From contig NC_088175.1 of assembly GCF_028769735.1 (NCBI RefSeq), positions 4,154,001 through 4,218,000 of the forward strand: 64,000 nucleotides of DNA. The letters are read 5' to 3'. The notes beneath the pieces are model-generated. The model was not told the DNA's origin. It ran no database searches and worked only from the letters and a program-made list of their open reading frames with translations. This DNA is from Zonotrichia leucophrys gambelii. Taxonomy: Eukaryota; Chordata; Aves; Passeriformes; Passerellidae. The stretch's first letter is position 1. Each line of letters starts with the position of its first letter. The position numbers and the translations under genes were made by a program. Positions 13,101-26,008 of the stretch are shown piece after piece.

Positions 13101-14472
13101 TTCAGAAGAAGAATAAAACCTCGGCAGAATCTTCTATGATTCATGCGGTGTGGGAGGCAGAGGAGGTGAACCCCAACTTCCCAACATCCCACCTTCAGCC
13201 TCCAGAGTGGGCTTCTCCTGGGAACCCCACAATCCTTCCTCTCCAGACAGGGGAGCTCAGCCCTAATGGGTAATGCTATTGTTTTACCCTAAGGGGAAAT
13301 GATACCAGTGGTTTTCCATTTCACCTTGGCATGTCATCTTCAACAAACCTGTATAACAAGGAATTCCTCCCACAGGGTCCAGTTACCTATCACTTTCTTT
13401 TCCAAATAGATCAGCACTGATTTTTCAGAGAGGATTGCCTTCTCTAGGTAAAACATTATAATGAAGAAAATAAATGCAATGAAGAAAGAAGTCTAGGAAA
13501 AACGTGCAGAAGCCATATAGAAGTAATCAACAGCATTTAGTTCTCAGGGCAACCCAACTAGGTTCATTCTGTTTTGCAAAAAGGTATGGGTTTAATGTTC
13601 AGACAATCCATACCTGTCTGACTTAGAAATATTTCCTTAGATTAGCTATTCATGTATATCTTTAGATAAAAAGATATACTTGGCTAAAAAAAAAGGAAAA
13701 TTTAAGGGTCAGTAAAAAATATTCTACATTCTTACTTCAGCAGCTGAACATGTGAGGTTTTAGAAAATAAAGCTTCCCGTGGAAGAATCAAACAGCATTT
13801 TTCTCTCAAGTAGGGAAGTCATTTTGATAGACTGAATCATTCCATTTATCAGCACAAAGCTCTTTGTTTCAGTTCAAATTGTGTTGTGTAGCACTAATGA
13901 TGACATCATGCTAAGAGAAGCAGGAAGATAATAAAACAGATGGAGTGCAGGAATCTTGCATTCCAGCTTTGCAGACTTTTTGTCTTGGTTTAGGGTTTGT
14001 TTTGATCAAGATATGAACAAATATTGGACTGAAAACATTTTCCACTCCACAGTAAAACCTTGATTTACAACAGCCTTGACTTACAACATTAGGGAAGGGG
14101 TTTATTCTTCTTTGACAATTGTCTTATCATTTAAGTTAGCCTCTGAGGATGTAATTTTTAAATAAATATAAGTGAACCCAGAGCAGAATTATATACTAAA
14201 TAAAATTCTTCCTCGAGGTAGAATTTCAAGTTTACATCTTTCTCAAAGAGCAGTTTTAACTTCTCTCTTCTCTAGAATCGCTTCTAGATGTGTGGACTCC
14301 AGCCATACATGTTGTCCCTTGTGTCCACCTCTCTAAGTGACAGCCTATAACTGTGATGGATCTCTACATCCTGTCTCTGGCCCAAAAGGTACCTTGGAAA
14401 TAAACAGCACATAAGAATGAAAGTCCTTTGTTCTCTCAGCCATTAGGATAACCTGGCAGCTTGGTGGAGGTT
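10131..14472. other. Long unique stretch, no gene recognised
   Basis: No coding exon or RNA gene recognised. The 127-codon frame at 11799-12182 (plus) and the 111-codon frame at 12387-12722 (minus) have no known domain. A short run at 11639-11656 resembles the CR1 terminal repeat ('ttctatgattccatgatt'), but its left flank does not look like CR1. A sequence at 14050-14068 weakly resembles a pogo/Tigger-type terminal repeat (see findings). Confidence 0.5.
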
Positions 14473-14875
14473 TGTCAGAATTCAGGACATCCCTCTGGCT
14501 GTCCTGGATTGCCAGAACCCCCACATGGGGCTCAGAGACCCTGGCACAGAGCCCAAGGCACCCGTGACTTTGGTTATGACACATAGAAAAAGTTATCAAC
14601 CTTATATGAAAACCTGCAAGCCAGAAAATTATAAGTAGAATAATAATCAGTTTGTCACAAAGTGAAAAATAGATTTTTTGGAGTTTTTAGAATGGGGGTT
14701 CAGGAGGCAGGATGGAAGAATCTGGGCATGTCCAGCCTTTCTCCTTCTTCTTCTTGGCCTCCATCTTCTGCTGTGATGTTGGCACTTACAGATTGGTTTA
14801 GAGTGGAAGCTCACTGTCTAACATAGGTGATAAGTATTGGAAAGTAATTGTAAATATTGCACACGTAGTTTTTAG

Positions 14876-14883
14876 TATAAAAA
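14876..14883 (+). promoter_or_regulatory. LTR-A TATA box
   Basis: The run TATAAAAA lies about 400 bp into LTR-A copy 1 and 95 bp upstream of its AATAAA signal. That spacing fits a retroviral core promoter ahead of the R region. The inverted copy has a changed version (near 30910-30920 on the minus strand). Current activity is unknown. Confidence 0.5.
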
Positions 14884-14977
14884 GATAACACCTCCTGGGG
14901 GATGGCCAGAGTGTCTCTGTCTGTCTTGCTGAGCAGATCTCAGCTGGACAGGAGAAAGAATTTTATAGATAAGAAAC

Positions 14978-14983
14978 AATAAA
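14978..14983 (+). terminator. LTR-A polyadenylation signal
   Basis: AATAAA inside LTR-A copy 1. The matching position in the inverted copy reads TTGTTTATTG on the top strand (about 30806-30815), i.e. CAATAAACAA on the element strand, so the signal is conserved between the copies. Confidence 0.6.
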
Positions 14984-15080
14984 CAACCTTGAGACTGAGA
15001 AATGAAGAGCTCTGACTCCTTCTTCAACTGCTGGGCTGGGAAAAGAGACTTTCTAATGCATCTCAGAGTCACTCTGAGCA

Positions 15081-18000
15081 GCTAAAGCCCTGAGAGAGGT
15101 TTTGCCAATGCTTTCAATTTCATCCCAGCCCATCCAGGTACGAGAGTGCAGTGTTTCACTCAATGGCAGCTCAGTAAAGCCCTGCAGAGCTGCACAGATC
15201 CCTTGGGACAGTTCTGGGTTTGTGGTGATGGTGCCATTGCTGTGTGCATCTGTCTCATCTAAACCAGCAACAGTGCCCCTGCAAACCCAAAATCCGTGAC
15301 TGTTTTCCAATCAGAAAGAAATAGTTTTGCAATGTACCTCATTCTTATGTTCTGTTATGCCAGACTGGTAATAATGTTTGAAGGTAACAGTCAAAATCTA
15401 TTTCCAATTCAAAGTTAGGACCCAACCTGGGTAAATGCTACTGCTCAGAAAGTTTGTGAACTCTTGAATTTTTAACCCAATTAAGGTGGTTCTGTTTGTC
15501 TGCACTCCTTCAACAGCTTGTATTATTCCACTATTCCTTGTATTATAAGGAAACAGCATGAAGCAATTGTTTTCCCAGAGGTTTTGCACTCCAAACAGGT
15601 AACAAGGAATAAAGAAATTATTTTCCACAGATTCCTAAGGGAACACTGATCTTTGCATTAAGTGACTTTACCAAATGAATAAAGGGGCAGGGGAAGGTCA
15701 GGAGGAAGTTACTTTTGTGAGACAAATTAAACAGATCTAACTTTGTTCCTTAATTCCCATATCAATTATTCTTGAACACTTAAGCAATTACTTTGCTGCA
15801 GCACAGAACACCAAACCAGTGCATATTAAGTGTGTATTAGATCATAACCAAAGAAAATGAACTTGAGGTGCTTGCTATGCATTTGGATCACTGCCTGTAG
15901 TTAAGGCTGCCTGACAAATTCCATTAAAAGATCTTTTTTTCACCTTTCAGAGGAAACAAGTTCAGGATGCAATTTCTCTTGCCAAAGGTGCCCTTAGGCT
16001 GATTTTTCTCCCCCCACCCCTTTTTTTTTTTTTTTGAGAAAGTTTTAGCTAAGAATAGTTGTTACATTTCTGTGAACAACGGGGAAGCGAAAACCCTAAT
16101 TTAATTTTGCCTCTGAGTGAAAAAAACATTACGTTTGGCAAACTGCTGTACCACAACAAAATACTTGAAAATTAGGCTGGTTCCTCCACTGTCAAAAGCA
16201 CACCTTTTATTTACCTGGTGGTTATTGATATTTTTAAATTCAGTCAATATGTGCTCATAAAGGACTTGTTAGAATTTGGAAGCTGAAGTACTTGAAGAGC
16301 CCATCTGCCCTGAGCTTAGCCCACTCTTTAATCTGCCAGATAAATGCACATGCAGTTCCACAGAGTAACTGAGTGCTGTTATCTTGGCTGTCATGGCTGG
16401 GCAGAATTTCCCTGCAATTTGTTTCAGCTCACAGCTGGATACTACTGAGGTAGAAAGCTCAGAAATTCTGAGAAAAGAGATCTGTGTTCTTTACTGCTGG
16501 TGATGCCTGTGCTGTACAGAAGGAGAAGGAAAATTCAAGCACACATGGGGAAGTAGGGATATTGTGCAGGAAATTTATAAGAAAGAAAGAAATGAGAAAA
16601 AAGAAAAGCTGATGTGTGGCTAGGACAGGAATTCACTCCTGTGTAAAACTGATATGGCTTTTCCTGATGTGTTCATGTGTTATGCACAACAGGACACAGG
16701 AGGATCCCAAAGGCATGTTCTATCCAAATACTCGATTGCAATGTTAACACTTGTTCAGTAAATTGCTTGGCTTTATCCTTCTTCAGCACAAAAAAATAAA
16801 TTATCTTCAAAGAAAAATTCAGATGCTGACAATGTCTAAGAAAATCTTCTTGTATGTTTAGTTCTGAGTACAGAATAGAAATAAATGCATTCTCAGGAGC
16901 AACCATTTACAGAACTATCTGGGGGGTTATTTCCAGCAGAAATGTTAATTCCATAATTTAACTTTCCTGTTAGCCAACTCATTGCTTGTTCTTGCTGGAC
17001 CAGTTGAATGGATGGCTCTTCCGAGACACTCAGTAGTTCCATGGTAAAAGTTTTTCAGCTACACAACAGGCCCTCACCAAAACAGATGTCTTAAATAACA
17101 ATAATTCATAAAATCTCAGTGCCTGTGGTGCAGGATGAGCTGCATCCCAAAGTGGTAAGAATCAGGGGATAGAATTGCAAATTGTGATTCAGTGGAGATC
17201 AATAAACTACAAAGGAAAATCCAGAGTTACCTGAACTTCTTCAGCAGTTTTGTTATTAGTCCATGGGGATGTTTTCTCTCCCCAGAACTTGGCCACTTCC
17301 CTTTTATTTTGTTTAAAATATCAGACTTCCAATCTGCCCTTCTCCTAAAAAGATGACGTACAACTGCATTTTCTCATTCTCAAGCCACCACAACAGCTGT
17401 CCTTGAAAACAATGCTCACTGAAATCACTTTGTTTTGTCTTGCAGGGGGATAACTTTTCTTTTCCTATTATTTGACCTGCTCTAAAGACGTGGAGTAAAA
17501 TTCATTATGGATGTTGACATTTTCCTTCCAGTTCCATATTCACAAATAAACATTTCATTACAGTCAGTATGAAATACCTTGTAAAAGGTGATTTTACATG
17601 ATCAGATGCAGCTCATTCATGTTGGAGGGTAAGCAGGCTGATGATGGAAATGTGGGTCTGTTGTTTTGAGGTAACACCATATTGGAGCTGAACCACACAG
17701 ATTGCCATCTGATTAATAGGCCCTCCCACCCAGAGCTGCTCAGATAAAATAGATGGCAGATTTTTGTTATTTTGGGCACACATTTCTCCACATGACAAGG
17801 CTGTGTCAGCCAGCACAGTGTGTGCTCACACACACTGTTTACATTACTTGATCCACGCTACCTGTCTAGGTTTCCAAAACGAAATTTTTTCCTTTACTGA
17901 TGGCAACAATGTGGATGACCGTAGAGGAAGCTTTTATTAACTAGATTTCAGGACCTTCTTGTTATTTTTCATGTGTTTAAACCAGCAGCTTATGCTATGC

Positions 18001-21000
18001 AAATCCCAGTTTGTCCCATCCTCATATTCAAAAGCTCCAGAGCATAACACCCAATGTAATAACAAGATTTCTTTTCTCTTGTTGCTTTGCCCTGAGTTTT
18101 AAGATTCATGTCTGTACTTTCAAACACCCATTTTAACCATTTACTGCAAACACACATTCACAACTGTGTGAAATCTCCACGAAATTGCCTGGCAAAATGC
18201 AGCTAGGCACTTCCCTGGATTACATGGCTGTGCTGTAGCCAGCTGCTCCAGGCTAGATGTACATCCAAAGGGCACTGCTTTAAATTTCAAAGCCCTCATA
18301 CAGCTTTCCCTGAAACTGCTTAACGCAGCCAACCAGGAAATGCTGTCAGCTGCTACTCACTGTAAATCCTCCCCTCAGCATCCTTCCTGCTTTTTGATAC
18401 TTCTAGGCAACTCTACACTCACCTATTCTAACTTAAAGAAATCTATCTGAAAATCTGGCTTGAGTATAGCACCATCTCTTATGCTTCTATCAGTTTGCAT
18501 ACGTCACAAAGGACAGAAAACAGCAGTGATGCTGAGCAGGAACAGCAATGGATCAGTCCTTTGATTGATCATTAGTTATTCTCCTAGAAAGATAGACCAG
18601 AATCCTGATGGTCACCTTTTGCACCTTGGCCTTTGTAGGTTAGATTTTGGAGGCTGGTCACTTGCTGTGATTCCCAGGCTTCATCAAGGCTGCGTGCCAC
18701 ATAACACTCTCCTCTTACTTAAACAGGGAAATCAAGATATATGATGGCTAAATGGATGTTAGGTTGCCTTGTGTGGATGAGTCTTGGGTTTATCTTCCCT
18801 TAAGGCCACCACAGGAAATGCAGATAATTTTCACTTATGACAGCTTGCCATATCAACCATTTTTAAGAGAATGGCTCATTGCTCTAATTTCTGCAGCAGA
18901 TTTCAAGGTACATCATCTACTGCTGCCTCCTCTGTCCTCCCACATGATGTACACTGTAATTCTGGGAGGATCACAGGGCTGTGGGAGCCACTCTCTTGAG
19001 TGTTTAACGTCTGTAGTTTATATTTTTTATTCTCTTGACTCCAACGCAAGTACTGGAGAGGATATGTGCAGTCACTTGGATCTTCAGCAACATGAAAATC
19101 ATACCTCAAGTATTCCTTGGTGTTGATCTGGTCACTGCTGCTTGGTAGATGTGAAGTATCCCCCAGTACCCTTGATTTTCACCCACTGGTGAAATTTGGT
19201 TATCCTCTGATTGCTCAGATTTCCATTTTTGAGAATGATCTCCATTTTTGAGAACAAGAAATTTCTGCTTTTTGAGAGCATATTTCTCATTTTGTGGCTG
19301 GAGCACCATGGGAACTTAGATGAGCAATCAATAATGACACCTTTCCTTTTCCTTACCCCCAGTTCCAGTGACATTGTGCCATGCCTTGCTCTGGGGAGGC
19401 AATCCAGGAGTGTGGTGGATCATTCTGTCTCTGAGGTGAGCAAGCCTCTGTGGTGCATCACCTCCAAAGAGGGGAAAAATTACCAAGTACAATCAATCCT
19501 AGGTCTGGGATCCTTCTTGAGGACAAAAAGCTGTTCCATACATGGATAATAGATTTTTCCACAGCTGCCTTTCAGTTGCTGTCATCCAAGGAGATGAGGG
19601 TGGTCTAATACATATTTGACCTCTGGTGCAGGGAATAAATTCTGTATTTGCAGGTTTCGTGGCTCATCCAAACCCTCCAGCCAAAATCTTAGCTCAAAAG
19701 TAAGGTCTGGTTTCAAAGTCCCATCTAGTGATTCATCCACATGCCTAACTAATTCTCTGGCTCATCTCAGGCATGTTTAGTCTTTTGTGCCTAGTTTTCA
19801 TCTCTCACAGTTGTTAAATGTGTTAAAAACTTCTTGATGTGAAATCCACATCCCTCCTTGGCTTGCATTTCCAGACCACAGAGTTTGCAACCAGACCCTG
19901 CAGCCTGAGGTTGTTGCTTGTTGTAACTCAGGATTTACCTAAAAGGTGCAGATCCTCAAACGCCAGGGGTGTGATGTCGTTCCTGCCACATGAACTGTCC
20001 CGTTCAGCCTCCAGCTGCACAACTGAGACAAGCAGAAGCCACCCTGGCAGTGTTTTACCCTGGCATGCCAAGCCAGCCTTAGCCCATCTGACAGGGAATT
20101 ACCACAGGGATAAGCACAAGGATCTCTTCCAGTCGTGGGTGACTTCTACTTGCCAGCATCTCTCACTTGTTCAGGGCCTGTGGGCAGGGAATCAGGGCAA
20201 GACAGCTTGGCTCAGTGCTCTCTGGAATCCTTCTTTTACAAGCTGTGGAATTATAGCATATACCCTTTTCTCTTGCATATTTTCGATTACTTTCTTGGCC
20301 AATTTTGTCTCAGATTATCTCCATGGTTCTTTCTTTTAAGTTTAACTTGGCCAGAAAAAGTATAATAGTGGTTTTTCACCTTCCTAAAGGGTTTAACAGA
20401 CCTTTAGTGTTTAAGGGATTTTGCTCATATATATATACACACAGAATATATATACATAAACATACCTCTTCCATATTTTACAGGATTATTGCCTTTAACT
20501 TACTTGTTTCAAAAAGTTATTGGACTCATAGGAATATTCTCCTTACTGCCCATTTCTTCACCCAGTGGCAGTCCAGGTTTCACTTTGTCATGGCCAGCTC
20601 CTTCTTCTTGCTGGTGGTGGAGAAGACTTCCCATAGGAAAACTGAGATATCAGAAGTAGGATGGAGAACCACAAGTCTTCAGTCTGGCTATTCTGGTGCC
20701 CAGTCATAGAGAATATTCATTTTTCTGAGCTTTCTAATTTTTGTTTTTCTGGCCCTCTATCTTGCACTCCTTAATGTCTTTCTGATGGGTCACTTCTATT
20801 TTGGCATCTTTTACTATGCAAAAACATGCAAACTAGCTTATTCTAAGCAGATGAGTTATGGCTGACATCCAAAAGAGATCAGAACATTTCAAGTCATGGC
20901 ATAACACTGTAAGCCCTGCACAAACATGAGATTTGAGCATTTTGAATGACACAAAACAAGATCTGGTCGGATAAACAAAGACAGAAAAAGTGAAAGACAG

Positions 21001-23655
21001 GCAGAGACCTAGGTGGCAATATTTCCGTCTATAGAGGGAATTTTAAACAAGAGCATTTGAGTAATGTTTCCAGAGATGAGACTGGTCGAATGCCAAAACA
21101 CAGTTTTCATAACCTTTAAACCTGAACTATGTAATTGTTGCATGAATCAAAAGAAAAAACAGTGACAGGTATGAACAAAGAAAATCTGTCAATCATGTGG
21201 AAAGGGGAAAGATTTATGCTGCAAGTAAGACAGCAAAAGGAGTTGGGGAAATTAGAATGAAGAAAAAAAACCCAGTAACATTGAAATTAAACTATTTCCC
21301 TAGGTTGAAAAGAAATTTCAGTATAATTAAAAAGCCTACACGCATGTGACTTGCTGTCATCTAGAAACAATTATAATCCTGCAGTGGCTGAGAAAACAGA
21401 TGCAGTCCCTCTGAATAGCTAAATTAAACCCAGTTCTCTCTCCCCTTTGTTAAGGCATCCCAAAGTGAGCCAGAGCACAGCTATTACACACTAATTAGTG
21501 AGACAAGGCACAGCCTCCCTTTACCAAGGAACCAAGTGGGCACTCAGCTGCAGCCCTGTCCTTCCTCCTGTCTGTCTGTCCCTCCAGCTTTGCAGGGCTC
21601 CAGCAGAGTCATGCAGCAGGGCACCAGCAGCCACGGTGGTCCAAAGGGTCAAATTTCATAGGGAGAAGGAGTGTCTTTATACATCTTTATATAGCTGAAA
21701 AAAACTGAGCCAACTTCAGGCTCTTTAATCTTTCCCAAAGGCTTGCCTAACATCTTGTCCTTTTTCCCAGCTATGCCTGTTACTTTAATAAAAGATCTGG
21801 TCTCTCCCCACAGCCTTAACATCAGAGACAGGACAGTCTGAGACCATTCACTCTTTGCTTAATCCATGGGGTAAAAGCAATTATTCTACAATTTTAGGAA
21901 CTGATATGACAGGAGGAAAAGAGCCAAACTGCCACTCCACATGCACTACATTTCAAATGTAAATGTCTTGCTGAGCTCTGGCAATATTAAAATAGCCTCT
22001 TGGCTGTCAGAGGCTGCCCATAGGACTATCATTCTCTAACACAGAGTGAAAGTGAAACGAGATAACCCTGTGATGGGAACTGGGGCCTGAAGTCATTTCT
22101 CTTACACCATAAAGCTGCTGAAAAGATTAGTAATTGGAAACTGCTCTTAGAGGGGTCTAATAGGATTCACCTCTCTAGCCAGTGAGGTAGCTGGTAGGGT
22201 TACCTCTGAGGTCATTAATTAGTCACTACTTTAAATGAGCCTCTTTCCCTGTAACTTTATCCTCCTAAACTTTGTAACTTCAGTGCAGTCTTCATTCCAG
22301 GCATATGGTTTTCCCTCAATGAGGCTGTTAGCATGGTAATTCCCCCCTTGCCAACAGCAATCAAGAAGCAATAAAACAATCTGGAATCTTTATTCATGCA
22401 TTAGATTTTCCTATCCAATAGATATATTTACATCTTAAATGTAGATTATTAAAAAGCTCATGATTTTAGTACTCTGTCAAATTTAGTGAAGAACACAGTG
22501 TGTTTACTTCTAAGGCTCATTTCTGCTTTTTCTTTTTTTTTCCAGAGGCTTAGAAAGACAGAGTCTCCTAATGAACCTTTGTTAATATGCACATTTATAT
22601 GATCTGATTGGCCCCTGCAGCAGCTTAGGAAAACCTGTGAAAAGGCAGCTGACAGAGTTACCAAAACCCCCTGCTAATTGGAATTATTAATTGTTTATAG
22701 ATGCATTTACCAGAAAGAGAAGAAATAAAAGGCAGGGACAGAAACCCCCTCGATTTTTCAAGCAAGACAGCCTGCCAGCAAAATGGGAGTGAGAACATGG
22801 AACATGTCACTGTTAAATGGCATATCATCAAGTTCTAATTATGTGTCTTTTTGTTAATATCAGTCCTATAGGTAAGATCAAAGTCTGTAACTTTGAGATC
22901 TCTGCTCCAGAACCCTTTCTGCCGCAGGTAGCTGAGTAGAGGCTGCAGCCCAGTTTGACACAACAGCACATGGCTGGTCCAGGGGTGTTTTAGCTTTTGC
23001 TAGACCCACCTTTGAGTGCTTTGCTGACCTGGCTAGGGGTCACTGGAAAGGAGCTGGCACAGACTCAGAGCCAGCAGCGCAGCTGGGAACTGCACCCCAG
23101 GCTGAAAACCTGCCTCAGTAAATTGCCCTTCCCTCCACCGTCAGCCCTTGCTACCCAAAGCACAGGATTATGAATTTCTACATGAAAAAAGAAAAGCTGA
23201 TGAAGAAATATACAGAAGAATTGTAAAAGGCCTGATATTCACTCGTGGAGGAGGGGACTTGGGCTCCAGCTGGATCCGGAGGATAGACAGGAGATGCTCT
23301 GAACTGCCACTCTGGGATGAGATTCAGGACTGAGAGGAAGCCTGTGCCCCCTGGAAGGGCTGCCTGAGGGAAGGATTGAGTGTTTTGCATTGCTTTTGAA
23401 CAGGGGGACCCAAACTTGAGCTTGCTAAGGGCGATTTGCCAAGAGCCCGAGGGCTGCCCCTGCTCTGTATAGGCATTTGCATTAAGTGGTTTTTGTCGGG
23501 ATTTCTGGGGTTTGGGGCTTGTTTCGAATTCTTGGAAATGCTCTTGGTATGTTGGCATGGCTTTATGTGACAAACGCTCTCAGCAGAACTCATACATCTG
23601 ACCCTGAGAGGAAAAAACAGCACAAGCACCAACATTCTCACCCAGTGCCTGCTCT
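15081..23655. other. Long unique stretch, no gene recognised
   Basis: 8.6 kb with no recognisable exon, RNA gene or interspersed repeat. It contains a 15-T run (16021-16035) and an AT/AC dinucleotide patch (20428-20466). The longest open frames, 166 codons at 19839-20339 and 134 codons at 20305-20709 (both plus), are overlapping frames with no domain similarity. An acceptor-like 'tcttgcag' at about 17440 has no supporting coding frame. The 22080-22450 part looks plausibly constrained but this cannot be tested here. Confidence 0.5.
20428..20466. repeat. AT/AC dinucleotide-rich patch
   Basis: Two short imperfect runs of TA with a CACACA insert. It is a decayed dinucleotide microsatellite. Confidence 0.65.
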
Positions 23656-24690
23656 GGTTCAGCTTTCCTCAGGGAGAAAAGCTCTTATGTACCCAAAAGG
23701 GGAAATCTTCTGGGTCTCTAGCACCCATTCTCATGGGGGATTTCTACTTACCACGTGCTAGAAATACAATGGAGCAGAGAGGAACTAGTCTGAAAGGTTC
23801 CTGAGGGTGTGGAAGAAAACTTCCTCACACAGCTGGAGGAGTCAGCCCTGCAAGGTGTCCCCTTAGACCTGTTTGTGATCACAGAGGGGATTGTGAGTGA
23901 TGTGATGGCTGGAAGCCACCTCTGGTTTCCAAAGATCATGAAATGATAATTTTTGGTTCAGCAGAGGACAGCAGAAACAGCCTGTCTGATAAGAGAGCTT
24001 TGGCTTCAACTCAGAAAAAAAAAATTGAGGGTTTAAGACCTTTGGAGGAAGGGGCAAGCAACATAGGAAAAGCAAAAGATGTTGAGAGGCTGGGCAGAAG
24101 GAAAGTTAGAAGGGTTAATTCCCTTAAATCCAACTTGAACTTAATCTGGTTACTGTCATAAAAGATAATAAAAATGTTTCTACAAATACATTCACAGCAA
24201 AGGAAAGACTAATGAGAAGCTCCATCCTTTACAGATGCGGGGGCAAATATAGTAAAAACATAAAAAAGGATGAGGAAGAGGCTGAGGTATTTATTAATGC
24301 CTTCTTCGCCTCAGTCTTTAATGGCAAGACCAGAGATGCTCCCCAGTGTTTGGTACTGGGGCAGGTTCTCATTAATAACTTCATCAATGGTCTTGATGAA
24401 GGAATCAAATACATCCTCAGGAAGGTGATCCAGCACACCCTGGAATGGTAAACCCTGGTCTCCAAATTTATGGAAAAACTTGTGGGACGGAGGAAATGTT
24501 CAGTAATCACGGCCAGGGAAGAGGTCACAGCCTGACAGAGTTCAGGAGGTGTTTGGAAAATACTTTTGGGCACATGGTGTGAATCTTGGGGATGGTGCTG
24601 TGCAGGGCCAGGGGTTGGACTTGATGATCAGTGAAGGTCCCTTCTCATTCAGTTTATTCTGGTTTTTTGTGATCTCAGGTGTTTTGGCTG
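23656..24690 (+). mobile_element. CR1 LINE with internal deletions (ORF2 remnant)
   Basis: Three CR1 segments occur in the correct order. First, 23690-23945 matches the endonuclease-coding part of ORF2 ('catgggggatttctactt', 'aaaacttcctcacacagctg', 'gtgatgtgatggctggaa', 'gatcatgaaatgata'). Second, 24030-24335 follows the linker before the reverse transcriptase ('ggaaagttagaagggtta', 'ttgaacttaatctggttact', 'gaggctgaggtatttatta', 'ttcgcctcagtctttaatgg'). Third, 24347-24690 has the block near the RT core ('ttcatcaatggtcttgatga') joined to the 3' end ('ggggttggacttgatgatca', 'gtcccttctcattcag'). Most of the RT core, including the catalytic FADD-type block, is deleted. Frames are broken by stops and indels, so it makes no protein. 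Confidence 0.93.
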
Positions 24691-26008
24691 TTTTTAGCCT
24701 GTACATTTTGAATGCTTTTGTGCCTTAAAGGAAGAAGAATGCTTCTCAGTATTTCCACACTTCTCAGAAATGTCCCAGCATATAAATCAGCTGCTCTAGC
24801 TGTTTGCTGGAGATAGGATTTGTCTATTTCCCTTTATTTGTTTTATCTTCCAGAAGAGATGATTAGAAACTGCTTGTTGATTAAATGTTTAGATGAACAG
24901 CTTTCTCCTCACTATGTAATACAGGGAGCAGTTCAGGAAAATTGCCTCATGAACTTTAAATACTGGACAAAATATGATGTTATGTCTGCAGGATTCATTG
25001 GGGTGTGATAAGCACACTGTAGGAAGCCCCATATCGCTGAGATCTACTCAGGCTCTGCTGAAGTCAAAATAAGCTTTATTTCCAGTTCCTTGCTGCAACT
25101 GGGCATTTGCAGGCCCTGCAAGGTAATGGCAGTGTGACTGAGTGGGCAGGAAATAGGGCTGGGGAGAGCCATCACACTTCATTCTCAGTTCTGCTGGGGA
25201 TTTATTCTATGCATTTGAAAAGGCTCCTGTAATCCTTGAAAATTGTCACCTCCATAAAAACCACCCATCCTCCCTCAGGTTCCTGCAGCTTCTGGTAGGG
25301 ACTATAAAGGACTTTCTGCATGGCAAGGACCCTTTCCTGCAAAGGATGAGTGAGGCAAAAGGACATTTCTGGGTGAGGTGTAGGCACTGGAGAGCTTGGC
25401 AGAGATGGGAATGAGGGGAAATGTGACCTGGCAAACTTCAGTGACAAACCACATCCTTGCGTCTCAAGCAGTACTGGAAATTCTCCCTCCCTTTAAGTTG
25501 CAGCCCAAAGCCATTGTGGTTTTGCTGGTGTGTGGCCAGAGGAAGGGGTTTGAACAAGGCAAGGCTTCAGTGCACAAACCATAAAATCTCAGTAGCTGCC
25601 CAAATAAAAAGTGGAAATGAGCAAATGAAGGAAAATCCACCACTGTGCATATTTCAGTGTCATGTTTAGGGCCCTTTCTCAAACTTGAAGGAAAGCAGGA
25701 GGATGACTAATGGTGAGCAAAGACTTGAGGCTGGCAACACTAAGACCTTTTGTTTGTTTAGGAAATGAATTTCAAAGTCATCCCCTCTCCACTGCTTTTG
25801 CACAGTGGTATGTCCAGGCTGCAATCTGCCCCAGCTGTGGCACACAGGAGCTCTGTGGATTGTCTGACCTCGCCTGAGGAGAACCTCAGAGTGCAGGGCA
25901 GTGGAGCACAGCTGCCTGAGGAGGCTCCTGTGGCCAGAGCAGCTCCACCATCCCTGCCAGGAGGCTGAGCTGATGGGACCTCCAGCAGCAGATGATGTCT
26001 CTGCTGAG
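24691..26008. other. Unique sequence, no gene recognised
   Basis: No gene or repeat recognised. Several overlapping frames of 60-81 codons have no domain. 25840-26010 is richer in CTG/CAG words but is not a tandem repeat. Confidence 0.55.

Larger units (their letters stand above)
14473..15080 (+). mobile_element. Solo LTR, family 'LTR-A', copy 1
   Basis: This is a 608-bp element starting TGTCAG and ending GAGCA. Its boundaries were fixed by aligning it with the inverted copy at 30710-31310, where similarity starts and stops at the same TG and CA ends. Shared blocks include 'aggacatccctctggctgtc', 'ctccttcttcttcttggcct', 'ccatcttctgctgtgatgtt', 'ttggcacttacagattggtt' and 'gctgggctgggaaaagagac'. 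A TATA box (14876-14883) and an AATAAA signal (14978-14983) have the spacing expected for U3-R-U5, which sets the plus orientation. No clear target duplication is seen (left flank 'gaggtt', right flank 'gctaaa'). No internal retroviral sequence is attached. The ERV class is undetermined. Confidence 0.85.

Noticed and set aside
17430..17460. Splice acceptor-like 'tcttgcag' after a T-rich stretch
   Set aside because: No open coding frame with a matching donor follows. Such motifs occur by chance many times in 64 kb.
19839..20339. 166-codon plus-strand frame
   Set aside because: No domain similarity. It overlaps two other plus-strand frames and lacks splice or transcript evidence.
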